64,000 nucleotides of DNA from JAFDZO01 sp041859205. Its GTDB lineage: Bacteria > Bacteroidota > Ignavibacteria > Tepidaquicellales > Tepidaquicellaceae. Of this stretch, positions 61,157 to 64,000 are shown piece by piece (within the stretch, counting starts at the first letter, position 1; every line of letters starts with the position of its first letter). Location: the NCBI GenBank assembly GCA_041859205.1, contig JBHEKU010000061.1:1-64000 (forward strand). The letters run 5' to 3'. The notes beneath the pieces are model-generated. The model worked only from the letters and a program-made list of their open reading frames with translations. It was not told where the DNA came from and did no database searches. The translations under genes and the position numbers were made by a program.

Positions 61157-63088
61157 ATGGAAGTTTTAGCGGGAAACATTTCATACATGGATAAGAACGA
61201 AGTTTCAAATCTTATAGATTCCTATAAAGATTTACCAAAATCCAATCCGAGAAAGGCTTTGGTCTCGGCGCAGGATGCTTATACCCTATGCACAAATCTG
61301 GACTTTGAAGAAGGAAAAATTAAAGCTCTTATTTTAATGGGGGAAAGTCTTTACGCCCTTGCAGAGTTTGATTTAGCCAAACAAAAATTTTACGAAGCAT
61401 TAAGACCCGCTCTTGAAATTCAGAATAAAAAATTCGAAGCTGATATCTATCACTGGATTGGGAACATAAATCAAAGCCTGAGCAGCTATCAGACCTCTCT
61501 TGAATTTTATTTCAAATCCTTAAATATAAAGAAAGACCTCCCCGATAAACTTTCAGAATCTCTTACTCTGAATAATATAGGAATTGTATACAAACTGATA
61601 AACAATTACCCCAAAGCTCTCGAATATTATTTAAGAAGCCTTAGTTTCAAAGAAGAGTTTGGAGACAGGAAGACGGTTGCGAATACTTTAAACAATATCG
61701 GACTGATGTACAGCACACTGGGGGAAAACAAAAAATCCAATGAATATCTTTTTAAGAGCCTTAAGTTTATCGACAGGAATAATTCGATTACTGATGAAGC
61801 AAACGTATTAAATAATATCGGAATAAACTATAAAGCACTGGGTAACTACGGTAAAGCGCTTGACTATTTCAACGAATCAATGAACCTGATTCAAGTGACT
61901 CAAAACAAAGGGGATGAATCCAATGTATTAAATAACATCGGGACTATTTTTTCTTTGCTAAATAAAGAAGATAAGGCGATAGAAAAATTTCTTGAGTGTC
62001 TCGATATAGCTAAAAATATCGGCGATAGAAAAGGTCAAGCAAGTGCTTATCTTAATCTGGGTATCTCGCATCTCAATCTGAAAAACTATTCCGTTGCCAA
62101 AAACTATTTAAACGATGCAACTGAACTTTCAGGTGAAATAAAAGCTAAAGATATTAAGATGTCAGCCATTTTTCATCAGGCGGAACTTTTTGAAGCTATA
62201 TCTAATTTTGAAGAAGCTCTTGTTTGTTATAAAAGATATCATGATATCGAAAGAGAGCTTTTTAATACTGATTCGCATCTAAAAAGCAAAGGATTAATAG
62301 CGCAGTACGAATCAGAAAAAAACAGAAAGGAATACGAAGCTGCAAGGGAGAAAAACATAGAGCTTGAGCAGATGATCCAAAAACTGGATACTCTGAACGA
62401 GGAGAAGGACCATTACATTAGTATCATCTCTCACGATTTACGTGACCCGCTCTCTGCTATCTATGGAATTACGGATTTAATTCTTTCAGAAAAGGATACA
62501 ACAACAAAAGAAGAGCTGCTTGAATATATTACTTCCATAAATCAATCTTCAACAAAGGTACTAAAGATACTTAAACACCTGTTAAGGATAAACGAGATAG
62601 AATCCGGTAAGCTTGAAGTGCATCCGGAAAATATCAACTTTGTTTCCACATTAGATTCAATCATTAGTGATTACAAGCAAAGGGCAGATGCTAAAAACAT
62701 CAATATTAATTTTAATACTGAAAAAGATTATACTATATTCGGCGATAGAAATTCACTTAACTCTGTTTTCGCAAATCTCATCTCTAATGCTGTTAAATAT
62801 TCACCCAAAGATAAAAATATTTTTATTAAAACTTCATTTAGAGACGGCTATGTTCTGACTCAGATAAAAGATGAAGGTCCGGGATTGACGATGAAGGATA
62901 AAGAAAAAATATTTCAGAAGTTTGCTAAGCTCAGCGCAAGACCGACGGGCGGCGAAGACAGTATCGGCTTAGGATTATCACTTGTAAAAAAGCTGGTCAC
63001 TATAAACAACGGAAACGTTTGGGTTGAAAGCGAACATGGACATGGTTCATCTTTTTTTGTAAAACTTCCCGGTAAAGAAAACAATTGA
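61157..63088 (+). CDS. Soluble TPR-domain sensor histidine kinase
   Basis: 643 residues without membrane helices. About eight TPR units cover residues 20-370, most repeating NNIGIVYKLINNYPKALEYY. A coiled coil follows (REKNIELEQMIQKLDTLNEE), then HisKA with SIISHDLRDPLSAIYG, and HATPase_c with FANLISNAVKYSP, IKDEGPGLTMKDKEKIF and SIGLGLSLVKKLVTINNG. AAGGAG lies directly against the first ATG, too close to serve it, so an ATG 30 nt downstream is another possible start. There is no response regulator next door; its partner must be encoded elsewhere. Such TPR kinases sense cytoplasmic signals through protein contact. Confidence 0.92.
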   Translation: MEVLAGNISYMDKNEVSNLIDSYKDLPKSNPRKALVSAQDAYTLCTNLDFEEGKIKALILMGESLYALAEFDLAKQKFYEALRPALEIQNKKFEADIYHWIGNINQSLSSYQTSLEFYFKSLNIKKDLPDKLSESLTLNNIGIVYKLINNYPKALEYYLRSLSFKEEFGDRKTVANTLNNIGLMYSTLGENKKSNEYLFKSLKFIDRNNSITDEANVLNNIGINYKALGNYGKALDYFNESMNLIQVTQNKGDESNVLNNIGTIFSLLNKEDKAIEKFLECLDIAKNIGDRKGQASAYLNLGISHLNLKNYSVAKNYLNDATELSGEIKAKDIKMSAIFHQAELFEAISNFEEALVCYKRYHDIERELFNTDSHLKSKGLIAQYESEKNRKEYEAAREKNIELEQMIQKLDTLNEEKDHYISIISHDLRDPLSAIYGITDLILSEKDTTTKEELLEYITSINQSSTKVLKILKHLLRINEIESGKLEVHPENINFVSTLDSIISDYKQRADAKNININFNTEKDYTIFGDRNSLNSVFANLISNAVKYSPKDKNIFIKTSFRDGYVLTQIKDEGPGLTMKDKEKIFQKFAKLSARPTGGEDSIGLGLSLVKKLVTINNGNVWVESEHGHGSSFFVKLPGKENN

Positions 63089-63555
63089 TATCACTATATC
63101 CCATAGGGGAAATTGTAAACGAGAGAAAAATTGTTGAAGACGATAACTGGGGCGAGATTATAAGTATTATCGAGCTGAATGATTCTTTCAATGAAAGCGC
63201 ACTAAAAGGCATTGAAGAATTTTCCCATCTTGAAATTATATATTACTTTGATAAAGTTGAAGATTCGAAAATAATTACCGGCGCAAGGCATCCGAGAAAT
63301 CTTGAACACTTGCCTGAAGCCGGCGTCTTTGCGCAGAGAGTGAAGAACAGACCGAATAAACTGGGACTTACAACGGTAAAACTACTAAGAGTAGAAAATA
63401 AAACACTGCACGTAAAAGGACTTGATGCAATCAACGGAACACCTGTGCTTGATATAAAGCCGGTCTTCAAACAGTTTTTACCGCAGGTATCGTATCAAGA
63501 TGAAATAAAACAGCCTGACTGGGTAAATGAAATAATGAAAAATTACTGGAAATAA
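63085..63555 (+). CDS. trmO: tRNA (N6-threonylcarbamoyladenosine37-N6)-methyltransferase TrmO family
   Basis: 156 residues of the UPF0066/TsaA beta-barrel family, which methylates t6A37 of some tRNAs with SAM. It shows YPIGEIVNERKIVEDDNWGE, the conserved GIEEFSHLEIIYYFD, ARHPRNLEHLPEAGVFAQRV, RPNKLGLTTVKLLRVEN and GLDAINGTPVLDIKPVFKQF. The start is a TTG that overlaps the kinase stop by 4 nt, so it is translationally coupled to the kinase. It is followed 11 nt later by a DinB-family gene. Confidence 0.92.
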   Translation: MISLYPIGEIVNERKIVEDDNWGEIISIIELNDSFNESALKGIEEFSHLEIIYYFDKVEDSKIITGARHPRNLEHLPEAGVFAQRVKNRPNKLGLTTVKLLRVENKTLHVKGLDAINGTPVLDIKPVFKQFLPQVSYQDEIKQPDWVNEIMKNYWK

Positions 63556-63566
63556 TCTATTCAGCC

Positions 63567-64000
63567 ATGAAAACAGTTTTAACAGACTATACAAATTATA
63601 ATTACTGGGCAAATAAAAAAATCTGTGATTTATTATTGACCTTGGATGATTCAGTTCTTGAGAAGGAAATGTACTCAAGCTTCAGAACGATTAAAGAAAC
63701 TGTTTACCATATCTGGGATGCTGAAAATATTTGGCAAAATAGAATTAATGGTGAATCACTTCTTATTTGGCCCAGTACAGAATTTACCGGGAATTTTAAA
63801 GAAGCAGTAAAATTATTCAATAGCCAGTCGAAGCAGCTAATCGATTTAGTTGAAAATAATTCAGATACTGGACTTACAAAAGTTATTGCATACAAAAATC
63901 AAGCAGGCAAAGAATTCCAAAACAAACTCTATGAAATAATAATGCACTGCATGAATCATTCAACTTTTCACAGAGGTCAGATAGTCACAATGCTGCGCAC
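63567..64000 (+). CDS. DinB-family protein (3' truncated by the window edge)
   Basis: The frame stays open to the right edge. The visible 144 residues begin with DYTNYNYWANKKICDLLLTL, and continue with FRTIKETVYHIWDAENIWQN, which holds the first metal His, and EIIMHCMNHSTFHRGQIVTM, which supplies the other two His of the DinB/YfiT four-helix bundle. DinB proteins are metal-dependent thiol transferases or damage-induced proteins. About 10-20 residues are probably missing at the C-terminus. Confidence 0.9.
   Translation, partial: MKTVLTDYTNYNYWANKKICDLLLTLDDSVLEKEMYSSFRTIKETVYHIWDAENIWQNRINGESLLIWPSTEFTGNFKEAVKLFNSQSKQLIDLVENNSDTGLTKVIAYKNQAGKEFQNKLYEIIMHCMNHSTFHRGQIVTMLR

Noticed and set aside
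1..64000. tRNA, rRNA or common riboswitch
   Set aside because: No cloverleaf with T-loop consensus, no rRNA core sequence and no recognisable riboswitch core was seen by eye. A tRNAscan or Rfam scan could still find a missed one.

Overview
The window is AT-rich, gene-dense bacterial DNA, most likely from the Ignavibacteriota or a close Bacteroidota/Chlorobi-group relative. Three secreted proteins end in type IX secretion (T9SS) sorting domains with the N-[YF]-P-N-P-F-N-P motif that is very common in that group. The intergenic palindromes and the HU-SPOR membrane protein also fit. Several genes start with TTG or GTG, and clear Shine-Dalgarno sites are scarce. I saw no rRNA, tRNA, CRISPR array, prophage or intact insertion sequence. 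All family assignments come from reading motifs, not from searches.

Region by region: positions 1-2511 hold the end of a surface-sugar (nonulosonate-like) cluster: a PLP aminotransferase, an SDR oxidoreductase and a short NeuB-type synthase. Positions 2529-6943 hold three tandem paralogues of an unrecognised helical family; a fourth lies at 22779-24218. Positions 7055-10002 hold a Sat4-like acetyltransferase, two zinc-ribbon proteins and a fatty acid hydroxylase-type membrane enzyme. Positions 10015-12867 encode the three-subunit proton-translocating transhydrogenase. Positions 12945-18888 are a glycogen/alpha-glucan operon (glgB, GH57, malQ). Positions 18889-22778 hold a repeat-rich spacer, a T9SS propeller protein, a LOG-family hydrolase and three unlisted micro-ORFs that each encode one membrane helix.

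Positions 24234-29827 carry an SGNH esterase, a YjbR protein, ruvB, a lipoprotein and a rhodanese/MauE-DoxX/DUF1573 operon. Positions 29901-33214 hold a MATE exporter and a glycosyltransferase-polysaccharide deacetylase fusion. Positions 33539-37324 are the most unusual locus. A transposase-type HTH protein, a 50-residue protein, a free HU-like protein and an 879-residue HU/coiled-coil/acidic/TM/SPOR protein are joined by successive ATGA overlaps. A 43-residue one-helix protein follows, and iteron-like CTGCAAAATAA repeats precede the first gene. The architecture suggests a link between nucleoid and cell wall.

Positions 37366-43889 hold lnt, a secreted protein, adenine deaminase, a long repeat island, an atypical epimerase and an HXXEE membrane protein. 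Positions 44069-49671 carry two T9SS proteins, a lipoprotein and a probable outer-membrane barrel. Positions 49873-52527 hold a VOC protein, a YCII protein, an ECF42-like sigma factor and peptidase E. Positions 52691-59271 hold homogentisate dioxygenase, thioredoxin reductase, a TPR protein, an isolated nuoJ, a short SDR and a HI0933-type flavoprotein. Positions 59318-64000 hold a membrane MutS-like ATPase, a soluble TPR histidine kinase, TrmO and a DinB-family protein cut by the window edge.

The spacers carry several families of intergenic repeats, including a composite element shared between 18963-19320 and 41517-42160 and CACAGAG-type inverted repeats that bracket one membrane-protein gene.
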